From an uncultured Clostridia bacterium (lineage in GTDB: Bacteria; Bacillota; Clostridia; Peptostreptococcales; Anaerovoracaceae), in assembly GCA_934255545.1 (NCBI GenBank), contig CAKQOE010000008.1:1-64000 (forward strand): DNA of 64,000 bases. The letters run 5' to 3'. The translations under genes and the position numbers were made by a program. Below, piece by piece: positions 43,652 to 53,988 of the stretch; position 1 is the first letter of the stretch; the number at the start of each line of letters is the position of its first letter. The notes beneath the pieces were generated by a model. That model made no database searches. It was given only the letters and a program-made list of their open reading frames with translations, and was not told where the DNA came from.

Positions 43652-44137
43652 ATGGATACAGACCTTACAAAACAATTCATCGATTCATTTCATATAGCGA
43701 AGCATCTGACTGATATGCTTCCTGAGCTGCCGGATGGTCTTACGCCGCGGCATATACGGATACTTGACAATATTTATACGTTGTCGCAGCATGGCAGCGC
43801 CGTGCGCATAAGTGATATCAGCGATGCCATGAGGAGCACGAGGCCGAGCATTACCAAGCTTATAAATGAGCTGAATAAAAAAGGCTATGTAGAAAAAACT
43901 CCGGACACTGCCGATAAACGCGTTATACTTGTCAGCCTCACTCCGTTGGGGCGTGATGTGTATGAGGTATACGGCCTGCGGTATCATGAATGGCTGTCGC
44001 AGCTTCTTGAGCCTATAGCAGATGAGGATATTGAGGCTGCCATACGTGCTATCCGCTACGCAAACAAGCTTATGAGCGCGGTTTCTCCCGATATCTCAAA
44101 GCTGCATAATGCAGGAACTCCGCAATCAGATAAATAA
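43652..44137 (+). CDS. MarR-family transcriptional regulator
   Basis: 161 residues, winged helix. TPRHIRILDNIYTL, VRISDISDAMRSTRPSITKLINELNKKGYVEK (recognition helix) and TPDTADKRVILVSLTPLG (wing with the DxR motif, here DKR) are the standard MarR blocks. It is followed 20 bases later by an MFS exporter gene, so it probably represses that pump and itself through the 25-base palindrome and releases on binding a toxic ligand. AAAGGAACAC precedes the ATG. Confidence 0.92.
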   Translation: MDTDLTKQFIDSFHIAKHLTDMLPELPDGLTPRHIRILDNIYTLSQHGSAVRISDISDAMRSTRPSITKLINELNKKGYVEKTPDTADKRVILVSLTPLGRDVYEVYGLRYHEWLSQLLEPIADEDIEAAIRAIRYANKLMSAVSPDISKLHNAGTPQSDK

Positions 44138-44157
44138 AACAGAAAGGAATTGATAAA

Positions 44158-45576
44158 ATGAATACAAACACGCAATTTGAAAGAAGGATAGACGCCAGAC
44201 TTATAATGTCGATCGTTGCGACCGGGCTCATGTCGTTCTCCGGCGTTGTTGTCGAAACAGCCATGAACGTTACATTCCCGTCGCTCATGAAGGAATTCAG
44301 CGTAGGAACGTCTACCGTGCAGTGGATAACTACGGGATATCTGCTGATACTTTCCATGATCATCCCTGCATCTTCATGGCTCAAAAGGCGCTTTACTACT
44401 AAACGCCTTTTTGTAACAGCTATAACGCTTTTTATCATCGGCACTGTGATGTGCGCATCAGCTCCTGTTTTTGCGCTGCTGCTCCTCGGGCGCCTTATAC
44501 AGGGCGTCGGCACAGGTATAGCGCTTCCGCTCATGTTCAATATCGTCCTTGAGCAGGTCCCTTATGAAAGAATGGGACTGATGATGGGAACGGCTTCACT
44601 CATAACAGCCATAGCTCCTGCAGTAGGTCCGTCGCTCGGAGGCATGATCGTAAATACGCTCGGCTGGAGGATGATATTTGTTGCTCTGCTGCCTCTGCTC
44701 GTCATAGCGTTTTTCATGGGCGCTGCGGGCATCAGACAAGTCAGCGCGACTGAAAAGATCAGCTTTAATGTAAAGGACTTCTTTTTCCTCGCGGCCGGTT
44801 TCGCATGCTTTATATTTGGTATAAATAACGCTTCAGTATCAGGCTGGCTGAGCGTTCCGGTCATAGCCATGCTTATAGCGGCTGTATTTGCTCTGGCTGT
44901 ATTTTGCAGAAGGTCGTGCGAGTCAGACTCGCCGCTCATACGCATGCAGGTATTTCACTGCGCGCCTTTTACACTCAGCGTTGCTGTCATAGTATCAGTC
45001 CAGTTCATATGTCTCGGCGCGGGTTTCCTCATTCCGAACTATGCTCAGCTCGTAATGGGTGAAAATGCGTTTACAGCAGGCTGCCTGCTGCTTCCGGGCT
45101 GCATCATCGGCGCATGCCTTACTCCGGCAGCAGGAAAGATACTCGACCGTTTCGGTGCGAGACTTCCTGTTACATTCGGAAATATATGCGTCATAATTTC
45201 TGCTTGCCTGTTCAGCCTTTTCCTGCATAGCGCAGGCATCGCCGCTATCATCGTATTCTACATAATATTCACATTCGGCCAGAGCTTTTCTATGGGAACT
45301 AACATGACGCACGGTCTCAGCTATCTGCCTGAGGAGCTCAACAGCGACGGCAATGCAGTAATAAACACCATGCAGCAGCTCTCCGGAGCTGTCGGGACTT
45401 GCGTAGTTTCAACGATAGTAGCGTCGGCGCAGGCTTCGCAGAGCGCCGCAGATGCCATGACTGCAGGCACGCTTTCAGGGACGCAGAGCGCTTTCGTAGT
45501 CCTTTTCGGCGTTTCGATATTTATGCTCTGCTGCGTTACAGGTGTTTTCAAGACAGCAAAAAATTACAGATCATAA
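44158..45576 (+). CDS. MFS multidrug exporter (DHA2/EmrB-QacA type)
   Basis: 472 residues with about 14 hydrophobic helices. VETAMNVTFPSLMKEFSVGTSTVQWITTGYLL is the DHA2 start, LLLGRLIQGVGTGIALPL is motif C-like, and RLFVTAI... after SWLKRRFTTK is the motif A loop. It exports drugs or other toxic compounds by proton antiport. It is co-transcribed with marR. AGAAAGGAATTG precedes the ATG. Confidence 0.92.
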   Translation: MNTNTQFERRIDARLIMSIVATGLMSFSGVVVETAMNVTFPSLMKEFSVGTSTVQWITTGYLLILSMIIPASSWLKRRFTTKRLFVTAITLFIIGTVMCASAPVFALLLLGRLIQGVGTGIALPLMFNIVLEQVPYERMGLMMGTASLITAIAPAVGPSLGGMIVNTLGWRMIFVALLPLLVIAFFMGAAGIRQVSATEKISFNVKDFFFLAAGFACFIFGINNASVSGWLSVPVIAMLIAAVFALAVFCRRSCESDSPLIRMQVFHCAPFTLSVAVIVSVQFICLGAGFLIPNYAQLVMGENAFTAGCLLLPGCIIGACLTPAAGKILDRFGARLPVTFGNICVIISACLFSLFLHSAGIAAIIVFYIIFTFGQSFSMGTNMTHGLSYLPEELNSDGNAVINTMQQLSGAVGTCVVSTIVASAQASQSAADAMTAGTLSGTQSAFVVLFGVSIFMLCCVTGVFKTAKNYRS

Positions 45577-45590
45577 AATTTACTATGTAA

Positions 45591-45645
45591 AAAAAACGGA
45601 GCTGCGGACGCGCCATTAATGGTTTATCCGCAGCTCTCATTTTAT
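45591..45645. terminator. Bidirectional terminator between MFS and SLH paralog 2
   Basis: Stem GAGCTGCGGA/TCCGCAGCTC (45599-45608, 45627-45636). T6 on the minus side and TTTTATT on the plus side; it serves the two converging genes. Confidence 0.85.
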
Positions 45646-45689
45646 TATTCAGTTATTCAGTTCCCGATAATGATCTTACTGTATATATT

Positions 45690-48600
45690 TTATCTGTACA
45701 GAGATGAAATATAATTTTTCATCATCTGTGCTACCTGCTCGCGTGTAGCGTTCGCGCCAGGCGCGATCTTTCCTGTACTGCCCATTCCGTTTATTATTCC
45801 GTTTTCGACAGCCCACGTCATCGCATCCTTTGCGTATGCAGAGATATTATCAGAGTCCTTAAACTTTTCAACTGCATTGCTGTCAACCTTTACTTCAGGC
45901 CGGCCTGCGTTTCTGTAAAGCATAGTAACGATCTGTTCTCTCGTCACGTTTGACTGAGGCGCAGATCCGTCAGATATGCCGCTCTTCTTTGCCCATTCCA
46001 TGCCCTTTTTAAGAGCGTCGCCTGATATATCAGCGTTGTTGAGTCTTGCAATTACAGTCATAAGCATCTCGCGTGTCATCTCTGTTTCACGGCCGAATCT
46101 GTCTGCTGATACGCCGTTGAAAAGTCCTCTGCCTGAAGCAAACTCTATAGCAGCTTTTGACCATGCAGTTTCCGTTACATCTGTAAACGATATGCTTGAA
46201 TCTGCTATCTTTATAACTGCGCCGTCTTCTACGCTGAGATAAAGCTTGCCGTCTATCACGACAGAATCGCGTACGAGTTCTTCCGTTCCGTCAGCCTTTA
46301 CTATATATGCCGCTGCTCCGTCTCCTGCGTTCTTAACATCTAACGCTATCTTCTGAGCGCTGTCTGAGCCGGTCTTTACTGTAACGCTTCCGTCTTTATT
46401 GGCTGTTGCTTCTGCTTTGCCGCCGGTCAGGCTGCTTACATTTCCTGTAAACTGAAGCACTGAAGGATCTGTTGTTCCGGTGTCAGGTACAGGATCTGTC
46501 GCCGGCTTATCCGGTGCAGCAGCTCCGCCACCGCCACCACTGATGCTTCCGCCGCCTGAGCTCTTTCTTGTGAAGCCTGCAGTTACGGTTACATCTTCAT
46601 CCGGCATGGCAAATGTATACGTAAGAGTTGATTCCTTAAACTCTTCATTCAGCTCACCCTTGTCTACAGCTATCGATGTAAATCTGTAGCTGCTGTCAGG
46701 AGCGACAGTCAGCGTTACCGTATCGCCCTCGCGAGCCTGAGCCGGTGAAGCAGTTACCTTTCCTCCGACTGTATCATCGCCCGGAAGAGTTATGCCGTGA
46801 AGCGGTCTGTACTTAAAGAGTGACTCCATATCAAGCGTCAGTTCTCTGTTCATATTTGAAATTTCTACAGTGTACAGTCCTTCTTCCTTTGAACCGTTCA
46901 CCTTCACAATTGCACTCGGATCATTTAATGCTTCCTCTACAGAACTCTTAAGGTCGCTGTTTCTAAGGAAGTAATCCGCTGTCGGAGCAAGCGTGAATGT
47001 AACCTTGCCGCCGCTGCGCACCTGCGCAGTAACAGTTCCGTCAGTCTGTTTTCCGGTGTCTGTCGGTTCTATAGGAGTAACATATGTTACTGATGCTTTC
47101 ACCTTGTCCTGCTCGAACGATGTCAGATCTACTGTTTTCGTTTCTTTTTCCTTAAAGTGTACTCTTACAGTCTTATGACCTGAGTATCCGTCCATAGTAA
47201 GTACAGGATCTACGTATACAGTTCCGTCAGTATTCTTATACGGATCTGTATTTTCTGCAACATCCATCCTTCCGTCTGTTACAGTCCAGTGGTCTACCAT
47301 GCATCCGTCATCAGGGTCTGCTGTAAATACTACTGTGCTTCCGCCTGCTACTTCTGCAGAGCTTCCTGTCAGTTCATCACGGTCTGATGTTACTGACAGA
47401 CTTCCTTTTACAGTGCCTTCGCTGTCGCCCATTGCTATCCAGTCAAGGTCGTACATAGATGAAGGCTTGAGCTGCGCTGTGATATTTATATTGCTGTCTG
47501 CTACAGTTATTTCTCCGTCAGGATATGTCTTTGAGCTTGAAGCTATGTATTTTTTGTTATTGCCTTCGCCGTTCGCCCACTGCTCTACCATGTATCCCTT
47601 ATAAGGTACGGCCTTGAAGAGGATCTTTTCACCGTTGTATACAGTTATGCCTTCATCAGTTACTTCTGTATCTTTTTCTACTACGTTGCCGTATATATCA
47701 TACAGAGTATACTTCATGCAGCCTCTGTCTGACGGTGTAACTGCTGCCTTAGCTGTGTATGAAGCTGCATCCTGTGTAAACAGCGCTTTAACCTCAATGT
47801 TTCCGCCTATGGCATGAACTGTAAGTACGTCTCCTGTTTCTTCGCTGCCAGAGCCGTTTATTTCCCATCCCGACAGGCGGTATCCGCGCTTGGCGCGGGC
47901 AGTGAATGAAACTGTTGTTCCGCCGGGGATGTTTTCGGCTTTATTACCATCTACAGCAGTATCTCCGACCTTTATTGCTACTGTACCGTTTTCAGCGGAT
48001 GCTGACGCTTCGTACATATTCTGGACGGTTTCGAGAGATACAGTCGTATTTTCAGTAAGCGGGAAGCTGTATGAGCATCCTGCTTCGCCGGAAAATTCAA
48101 CTTTTTCACCGTTGACGATGAACTTAGCTTCATCTGCAGGTCTGTAGCCTGTCTTTGGCTCTACAGTTATAACAGTATCGCCGACTATGCTTGCTCCGTT
48201 CTTTACGTCGATCTTCTGATCCGCGCCTGCTGTATTCCCACGAGTGTATGAAGCGTTTATATTTCCTTCAAGATTCAGAGTATAGCTGTCGCGCTCGAAA
48301 TTAGCTTTTAACTCTATGCTCTCGTTTCCTACAGTAATGTCGACAGAATTTGTTCCATCTCCATTTGCTGTACCCTTTTCGGTATAAGTGTTCTTTCCTG
48401 TCTCGCTTACAGACCAGTCTCTGAAGTGGTATCCCTCAGCAGGCACTGCCTTGAATGTAAATGGTGCGCCGTTGCTTACATATGCTCCTGATGAGAAGCT
48501 TTCATCACTTTCGCATACTACGCTGCCAACGCTGCTTCCGCCGTCATTATATGCCCTGAGAGATATCTTCTTTGGCTTGAAGTATACTCTTACAGTTGCA

Positions 48601-51600
48601 GCATTTGCTTCCATAGTTATATTCAGGCGCTCTGTGTTGACCGTGCTTCCTGATTCTGTTCCTTGATAAGTTACTTCTTCGCCGTCTTTGCGCTGGTAAG
48701 ACCAGTGGTCTACCTCGTAGCCTGCATTTGCCTTTGCATAGAACTGAATAGCAGTTCCTGCTGCGTAATACTGGCTCAGCGAATCCGTTCCTATTATCTG
48801 TACAGTACCTACAGGTCTTTTACCATCCCTGTTTTCATATTCTACAGCAACAGCATTCATCTCATATGTAAGTCCTATGACTGTGTATACGGCTGATTCA
48901 TATGTCGCGCTGTAATTGTTGTAGAATGATTCAGGAGTTGCCGCACTGCCGGCAGCGCCATCGTCTGATACCGGATACGGAGTTACAACGTAATTTCCCG
49001 GTTCCATATTGTCAACAAGACTAATTTCATTTCCTGCTGAGTTCACTGCCTTAAACTTAAGATTAAATGACTGTACTAAAGCTTCCGGCAGATTTTTGCC
49101 TGATTCGTCTCTGCATTTTATTACAGGGATATTTTTACTTACTTCATCCTGCTTTATATTGTCCTTAGGATCAACATAAACAGTTATGCTCTTCTGGCCT
49201 ATCGTTACAGATGCTTCGTAAACTGCCTTATCACCGACATATGCTCTGAGCTTATATACTCCTGCGCCAGGCGCAGCGCTAAAGTTTAGTTTTCCGTCAG
49301 CTCCGGCCGTTATATTGGCATTCGCTGCGGTAAATATCTTATTTCCATCCTGCTTGTCAGCAGCCTTTGCAAGCTCTGCGGCTTCTTCCTCAGCCTGATT
49401 CTGAGTTATGAGCAGGTACTTCACATTTTCAGTTACCGGCTGCGCCTTGCTGTCGTTTCCTCTCTTTGAAAGAAGTGAAGCGTATATATCGTCGCCGTAT
49501 GTGAACTTCGTTATATTGCTTCCGTCAGCCTTGCCTGAAAGCTTGAGCTGGTAGCCTGTAACATCGCTGCCTATGAGTACCATATCATCATAGTCGCTTG
49601 TCAGATCCTTAAATACAGTATCTCCTGCATAGTAAACAGAAATATTGTACGCGCCCTTTGCAAGCTCTGCGATCTTAGGTGAAGTACTTGGAATATCCAA
49701 TACCGCAGTAGAATAATGCTTTGACACTCCATCAAACTGTTTTGTACCTGTCGCTTCCTTAAGCTGTACCGGCACACTTGTTTCAAAATCTGTGCCTGTG
49801 ATCGTAAATACTGCATTTCCTGTAGGAGCAGTCTCACTGTCAAGTGAATGGAGCTCTACCTGCGCGTGCATATTATTCTGCACTTTTCCGCCTGTAGTTG
49901 CCTTAGTATCGGTTGTAACTGTTATTTCCGATACAGGCACTCGCTTAGAATAAACTGCTGTAAATTCCTTTGAATAAGCTGATATCTGGAATTCCTTCTT
50001 TGACGTATCATCAAAGTAAATGACATTCACACGGCATCTGTATTTACCCTGGTCTGCCGCGCTTGCACGCGAAATGTTATATGTATCTGTCTTAGCTCCG
50101 GAAATATCTGTCCACTCGTTGTTTACGAGCTTCTGCCACTGGTACGATATATTGCCTTTGTACTTGTCTGCGTCAGCGATATTTACCTTTGCTTCGCTGT
50201 TGTCCTTATCAGGGAATACAGGCAGGTTTTCGTTTTGATCAAGGCCTGTTACAGTTATTTCAGGATAACCCGTAGTAGTCTTTGTCCTGCATACCAGAGG
50301 CTCGCTGTATATGCTGACCTTAGGCTTGAACGCGCTTTCTGTCTGTATCTGGTATGAATACTCTGTATAAGGATTCAGATTCTCGTCTTTATAACTGAAG
50401 CTGTATGTTCCGTCACCGTTTGATTTTCCCTTGCTGAACGGAACGTATTCAAGCCTGTAGCTGCCCGAACCGTCAGGGAATTCATAGTAACGGTATATCT
50501 GGAATCCCGAAACCATCTTGTCGTATGTCCACTCAAGAGTTACAGAATCCTCTGTAGTCTTTGCCACGTTCTGTCTGAAATCCTCAGGCAGGCTGTACGG
50601 CTGAGCGACATCGCTTACTATGTAGCTTACTACAGGGAATGACATATTGCTGTCTGCGTACTTGTAGCAGAATATCCGCCAGTTCATTCCGTATCCGTAA
50701 GCTTCCGCTTCTGCAGGCATGTCCTGAAGTTCTCCTGAGAATGAGCTTCCCGATGTAGAAACAGTAACTGTTCCTCCGCCGCCTTCAAAGCCTGCTACAA
50801 CGCCTACCTTTACGCCGCCGGCGCCGGCGCCGGCCTTAGCTTCTATGGATGTCGTTCCTGTATAAGCATTGCTCTTTTCTGTTGACATGCTTATTTCCTG
50901 AGAAATAGCTGAGCCTCCGGCTGCACTCGTAAAGCCTACTTTTGCAGGATCTTGATCATACATTGCGATCTTTGTAGATCTGTACGGAGTTATGCTTGAA
51001 GGATATGATGCAGGGTCGCCTACAGTGTGCGTAAGCACTGCATCGCTTATCTGCGGAAGGATACTGTAGTCTGAAGCTATAGCTTCATAATCATCAAGTC
51101 CGAGCAGACGGACTGATGCTTCGTGAGGAACATTTACTGTAGTAGTTACTTCCTCGTAGCCGCCCTTGCCGTCAGGTACGAATGACTGATATTCGTATAC
51201 CTCCATCGGTATAGAATAGAACGCTACTTTATCTTCACCTGCCGTTGTGCTGTACGTTATCGTCTGTTCGAGAGTAGATGTGTTTTCTGTCTCCCATGTA
51301 AATCCGGCAGTTATCTGCGTTTCAGCCTCTACGCTCGCTACAGTTACACCGAATATCTTAATATCCTGCTCAAACGATACGTAAGCGCCCGCGCTTATGG
51401 TAGATGAGCTTGTCGTACCTGAGCCGCTGCCCTTACTGCTTGAATATGTAGTAGTAGACTCTGCGTAGTTGCCCGAAAGGTCGTCGCGGTCAAGGAGGTC
51501 CTTGAAGTATGGCGGTGACGCCAGCACTGCGAGGATCTTTGGATCTGTGTATGTGTAGTAATGCTTTCCTGTGTAATTCATTACACTTGAATCATTATCA

Positions 51601-53702
51601 GTGTTGGCCATACATAAAGCCATAGAGCTGTCTACTTCATCACGCTCTGTGTAATATCCTTCTGAATCTCCTTCGGAACGGTCTATTACTGTCATGTATG
51701 TGTGTGACTCGTTGAAGCCGTCGTACTTTACTTTTACATCTGTAGCATCATTTACTGTTTCGTAGCGTTTTATGACCTGCTTGTAGCTCTTCTTTCTGAA
51801 GATCTTGTGCCACCAGTTTTTATAATATGACACAGTCTCGAATACAGGCTCCTGATGCGTTCCTTCCTGCGTATATGTAGCAGTTTCTTCAGTCGTCGAG
51901 CTCATAGTCTGAGTAATGACTGCAAGAGCTCCGGCTCCCTTCCGGCCTGTGAGATCAGCCGCGTTTGCGCTGTATTCCACATAGTCCTGCGGGCTGCCTG
52001 TGCTGCTCTGCATGGCCTTTGATGTATCCCATGCTTCTTTTATATTAAGACCGCTGTCTGTGTACTCAATGATAAGGCTGTCGAAGTAAAGCAGATCTCC
52101 GCCGTCCTCGCCTATAGGGCGTGTGATGACAGCTGTATCTGACACGCACAGAGGTGACGAATAGAAATGCATATTGCCTGTACTGTCAGCATTTCTGCTC
52201 ATCGCACTATAGATAAGGTCGCCATTATCATCCTTGCTGAAGAGATCGAAATTCTTAGATAATGTTGAAGATATCTGGAAGGTGCTTCCGTTCCATGTAT
52301 ACGCTGCAACATATCTGCTGTTTATATTTCCTGCCTTAAGGTCTGAGTCAGACTGTCCGCAGAGGATAAGGCTCTCTTCGCCGCTTCCTGTAAGGTCTCC
52401 GAACAGGAACGATCCTCTTACTATGTTGCTCGATCCGTAGTTGAGGCTGAATTCCTGGTCTTTCTTCAGTATCTCAGTACCCTTGCCGCCGAACATAACA
52501 ACAGCTCTTGAACCTACATTGTTTTCAGGTCCGAAGTAATATCCCCATGTGCACGCAAGATCGTCTATACCGTCCTGGTTCACGTCCGCGCTCACGAGGG
52601 ATACCATATTTGATACTACCTTGTCCTCACGCAGATAGTACGTCCAGGCCGTGCCCCATTTTGCAGGATCTGTATATACTTTTTTCTTTACAATGCCATC
52701 ATCTTTATCATCGTTATTAAGCTGCAGGGCATACACTACTATACGCGAATTTCCCTTTTCAGGAACATAAACTGCCACTTCGTCGAAGCCGTCTCCGTTC
52801 CAGTCGCCCGTAGCTACCTGCAGGTAGTTTTTGAGCTGGTAAGGGTTTTCGGCAAAGTTTTCAGCCTTCTGAGATGTTTTTCCATCATCGCTTGTAATAG
52901 TCAGATCAGGATTACCGATAGTCTTTCCTGATTTTTCACCGGCAGGAAGCACTTCCTTTGCATTTCCGTAGCTGCCTGTCTTAGCGTCTCCAAACTTCAG
53001 GTATATACCGCCGTAATGGCTGTAGTCCTTTGTATATGCCATTACAGTCTGCGCTTCGAGCGCCTTTGTATTGCCGTCGAAGTTGCCTGCGGCAACGTCA
53101 GACATACCGAAACTGCCGAAATCATTTCCGAGACTGCTTGAAATATTATTCATTCCGCTCAGGTATCCTGTACTGTCGCCCGACTTAGAGTTTTGCTTAT
53201 ACGTTCCTGACGCTATAACAGAATACTTTCCGTTGAATGATGAGCTTCCGGAAGCAAGAGTCTTTTTATCACCCTTTGAGATGATATCCGACGTCGTCGT
53301 GCTTTCCCATTTTCCATCACCGTAAAGCATTGATACGAGTTCATTTGATGAAGCGTATTTCGTATCATGATCGGTTTTTGTTTCACCGACCTCTATCTTA
53401 TCTTTTGTTCCTGTGTTGTATGTGCGCTGGTCGTTGCTTTTAAGAGGCTTTTCCGACATGCCGACAGTATAAAGCTCCTTTACCGGAGTCACCTCTATAG
53501 TTTTCCTTCCGTAAGGATTGCTTACGCTGTCGTTTTCATCGAAGCCCTCAGGCGCGATGCTCGTATCTATGCCGAGCGCCGCAAGCGCGTCTGAACCGTT
53601 GACCGCCGTACCGCCCGATGCGAATACAGGCATAGCCATGCCGGGCATCATGCCTGCCACAACGGCAGCAGCCGTCAGCCACGCAATGATCTTCCTTTTC
53701 AT
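45690..53702 (-). CDS. Giant SLH surface protein, paralog 2
   Basis: 2,670 residues, same architecture as the gene at 33851: signal peptide (MKRKIIAWLTAAAVVAGMMP), FG-GAP-like blades (DWNGDGFDE near 300), a Gly-rich stretch (GAGAGGVKVGVVAGFEG), FN3 (about 1044), an Ig-like domain, InlB-type repeats (GYHFRDWSV, GYRLSGWEI, GYMVEQWAN), a Gly/Pro linker near 2380 and three SLH repeats (about 2500-2670). Many blocks are identical in the two proteins (SGELQDMPAEAEAYGY, DRDDLSGNY). AAAGGAAGTGA precedes the ATG as in paralog 1, but the further upstream regions differ, so the pair may be expressed under different conditions. Probable role: alternative S-layer or adhesin proteins. Confidence 0.9.
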   Translation of the reverse strand: MKRKIIAWLTAAAVVAGMMPGMAMPVFASGGTAVNGSDALAALGIDTSIAPEGFDENDSVSNPYGRKTIEVTPVKELYTVGMSEKPLKSNDQRTYNTGTKDKIEVGETKTDHDTKYASSNELVSMLYGDGKWESTTTSDIISKGDKKTLASGSSSFNGKYSVIASGTYKQNSKSGDSTGYLSGMNNISSSLGNDFGSFGMSDVAAGNFDGNTKALEAQTVMAYTKDYSHYGGIYLKFGDAKTGSYGNAKEVLPAGEKSGKTIGNPDLTITSDDGKTSQKAENFAENPYQLKNYLQVATGDWNGDGFDEVAVYVPEKGNSRIVVYALQLNNDDKDDGIVKKKVYTDPAKWGTAWTYYLREDKVVSNMVSLVSADVNQDGIDDLACTWGYYFGPENNVGSRAVVMFGGKGTEILKKDQEFSLNYGSSNIVRGSFLFGDLTGSGEESLILCGQSDSDLKAGNINSRYVAAYTWNGSTFQISSTLSKNFDLFSKDDNGDLIYSAMSRNADSTGNMHFYSSPLCVSDTAVITRPIGEDGGDLLYFDSLIIEYTDSGLNIKEAWDTSKAMQSSTGSPQDYVEYSANAADLTGRKGAGALAVITQTMSSTTEETATYTQEGTHQEPVFETVSYYKNWWHKIFRKKSYKQVIKRYETVNDATDVKVKYDGFNESHTYMTVIDRSEGDSEGYYTERDEVDSSMALCMANTDNDSSVMNYTGKHYYTYTDPKILAVLASPPYFKDLLDRDDLSGNYAESTTTYSSSKGSGSGTTSSSTISAGAYVSFEQDIKIFGVTVASVEAETQITAGFTWETENTSTLEQTITYSTTAGEDKVAFYSIPMEVYEYQSFVPDGKGGYEEVTTTVNVPHEASVRLLGLDDYEAIASDYSILPQISDAVLTHTVGDPASYPSSITPYRSTKIAMYDQDPAKVGFTSAAGGSAISQEISMSTEKSNAYTGTTSIEAKAGAGAGGVKVGVVAGFEGGGGTVTVSTSGSSFSGELQDMPAEAEAYGYGMNWRIFCYKYADSNMSFPVVSYIVSDVAQPYSLPEDFRQNVAKTTEDSVTLEWTYDKMVSGFQIYRYYEFPDGSGSYRLEYVPFSKGKSNGDGTYSFSYKDENLNPYTEYSYQIQTESAFKPKVSIYSEPLVCRTKTTTGYPEITVTGLDQNENLPVFPDKDNSEAKVNIADADKYKGNISYQWQKLVNNEWTDISGAKTDTYNISRASAADQGKYRCRVNVIYFDDTSKKEFQISAYSKEFTAVYSKRVPVSEITVTTDTKATTGGKVQNNMHAQVELHSLDSETAPTGNAVFTITGTDFETSVPVQLKEATGTKQFDGVSKHYSTAVLDIPSTSPKIAELAKGAYNISVYYAGDTVFKDLTSDYDDMVLIGSDVTGYQLKLSGKADGSNITKFTYGDDIYASLLSKRGNDSKAQPVTENVKYLLITQNQAEEEAAELAKAADKQDGNKIFTAANANITAGADGKLNFSAAPGAGVYKLRAYVGDKAVYEASVTIGQKSITVYVDPKDNIKQDEVSKNIPVIKCRDESGKNLPEALVQSFNLKFKAVNSAGNEISLVDNMEPGNYVVTPYPVSDDGAAGSAATPESFYNNYSATYESAVYTVIGLTYEMNAVAVEYENRDGKRPVGTVQIIGTDSLSQYYAAGTAIQFYAKANAGYEVDHWSYQRKDGEEVTYQGTESGSTVNTERLNITMEANAATVRVYFKPKKISLRAYNDGGSSVGSVVCESDESFSSGAYVSNGAPFTFKAVPAEGYHFRDWSVSETGKNTYTEKGTANGDGTNSVDITVGNESIELKANFERDSYTLNLEGNINASYTRGNTAGADQKIDVKNGASIVGDTVITVEPKTGYRPADEAKFIVNGEKVEFSGEAGCSYSFPLTENTTVSLETVQNMYEASASAENGTVAIKVGDTAVDGNKAENIPGGTTVSFTARAKRGYRLSGWEINGSGSEETGDVLTVHAIGGNIEVKALFTQDAASYTAKAAVTPSDRGCMKYTLYDIYGNVVEKDTEVTDEGITVYNGEKILFKAVPYKGYMVEQWANGEGNNKKYIASSSKTYPDGEITVADSNINITAQLKPSSMYDLDWIAMGDSEGTVKGSLSVTSDRDELTGSSAEVAGGSTVVFTADPDDGCMVDHWTVTDGRMDVAENTDPYKNTDGTVYVDPVLTMDGYSGHKTVRVHFKEKETKTVDLTSFEQDKVKASVTYVTPIEPTDTGKQTDGTVTAQVRSGGKVTFTLAPTADYFLRNSDLKSSVEEALNDPSAIVKVNGSKEEGLYTVEISNMNRELTLDMESLFKYRPLHGITLPGDDTVGGKVTASPAQAREGDTVTLTVAPDSSYRFTSIAVDKGELNEEFKESTLTYTFAMPDEDVTVTAGFTRKSSGGGSISGGGGGAAAPDKPATDPVPDTGTTDPSVLQFTGNVSSLTGGKAEATANKDGSVTVKTGSDSAQKIALDVKNAGDGAAAYIVKADGTEELVRDSVVIDGKLYLSVEDGAVIKIADSSISFTDVTETAWSKAAIEFASGRGLFNGVSADRFGRETEMTREMLMTVIARLNNADISGDALKKGMEWAKKSGISDGSAPQSNVTREQIVTMLYRNAGRPEVKVDSNAVEKFKDSDNISAYAKDAMTWAVENGIINGMGSTGKIAPGANATREQVAQMMKNYISSLYR

Positions 53703-53804
53703 CCAGCCTTCACTTCCTTTCTGTAATTTTAAATCTCAAATAAGAAACAGCTTACAGACACGGCCGCGCAAAAGCACGCGCCCTGCCCGATATATGAAGA
53801 TATC

Positions 53805-53826
53805 ATACTTTAAATACTTAAAGTAT
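53805..53826. promoter_or_regulatory. Candidate operator upstream of SLH paralog 2
   Basis: ATACTTTAA-ATAC-TTAAAGTAT is a perfect 9-4-9 dyad about 100 bases before the ATG. No similar site is in front of paralog 1. The binding protein is unknown. Confidence 0.35.
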
Positions 53827-53873
53827 ATGCTTGCGTGAAATGCGTGTTTTTGGTAGTGAAATGTTTTTTGGGT

Positions 53874-53918
53874 ACATAAAAAAACTTTCGGGCTTGTATT
53901 TTGTTACCCGAAAGTTTT
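53874..53918 (-). terminator. lysA terminator
   Basis: On the minus strand AAAACTTTCGGG/CCCGAAAGTTTT is followed by T7. It lies about 70 bases after the lysA stop. Confidence 0.88.
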
Positions 53919-53988
53919 AAATTCATAAGATTTTTTCAGTAGTTCAATATATTTATATTTCAAGCTTTTTACTTTCCGCAGCTTAAAA

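Noticed and set aside
45752..45768. CGCGCC-A-GGCGCG in SLH paralog 2 (and similar APGA-coding sites at 3451-3465, 3597-3607, 49264-49277)
   Set aside because: Ala-Pro-Gly-Ala codons alone give this palindrome, so these short coding examples do not by themselves support the dispersed family.
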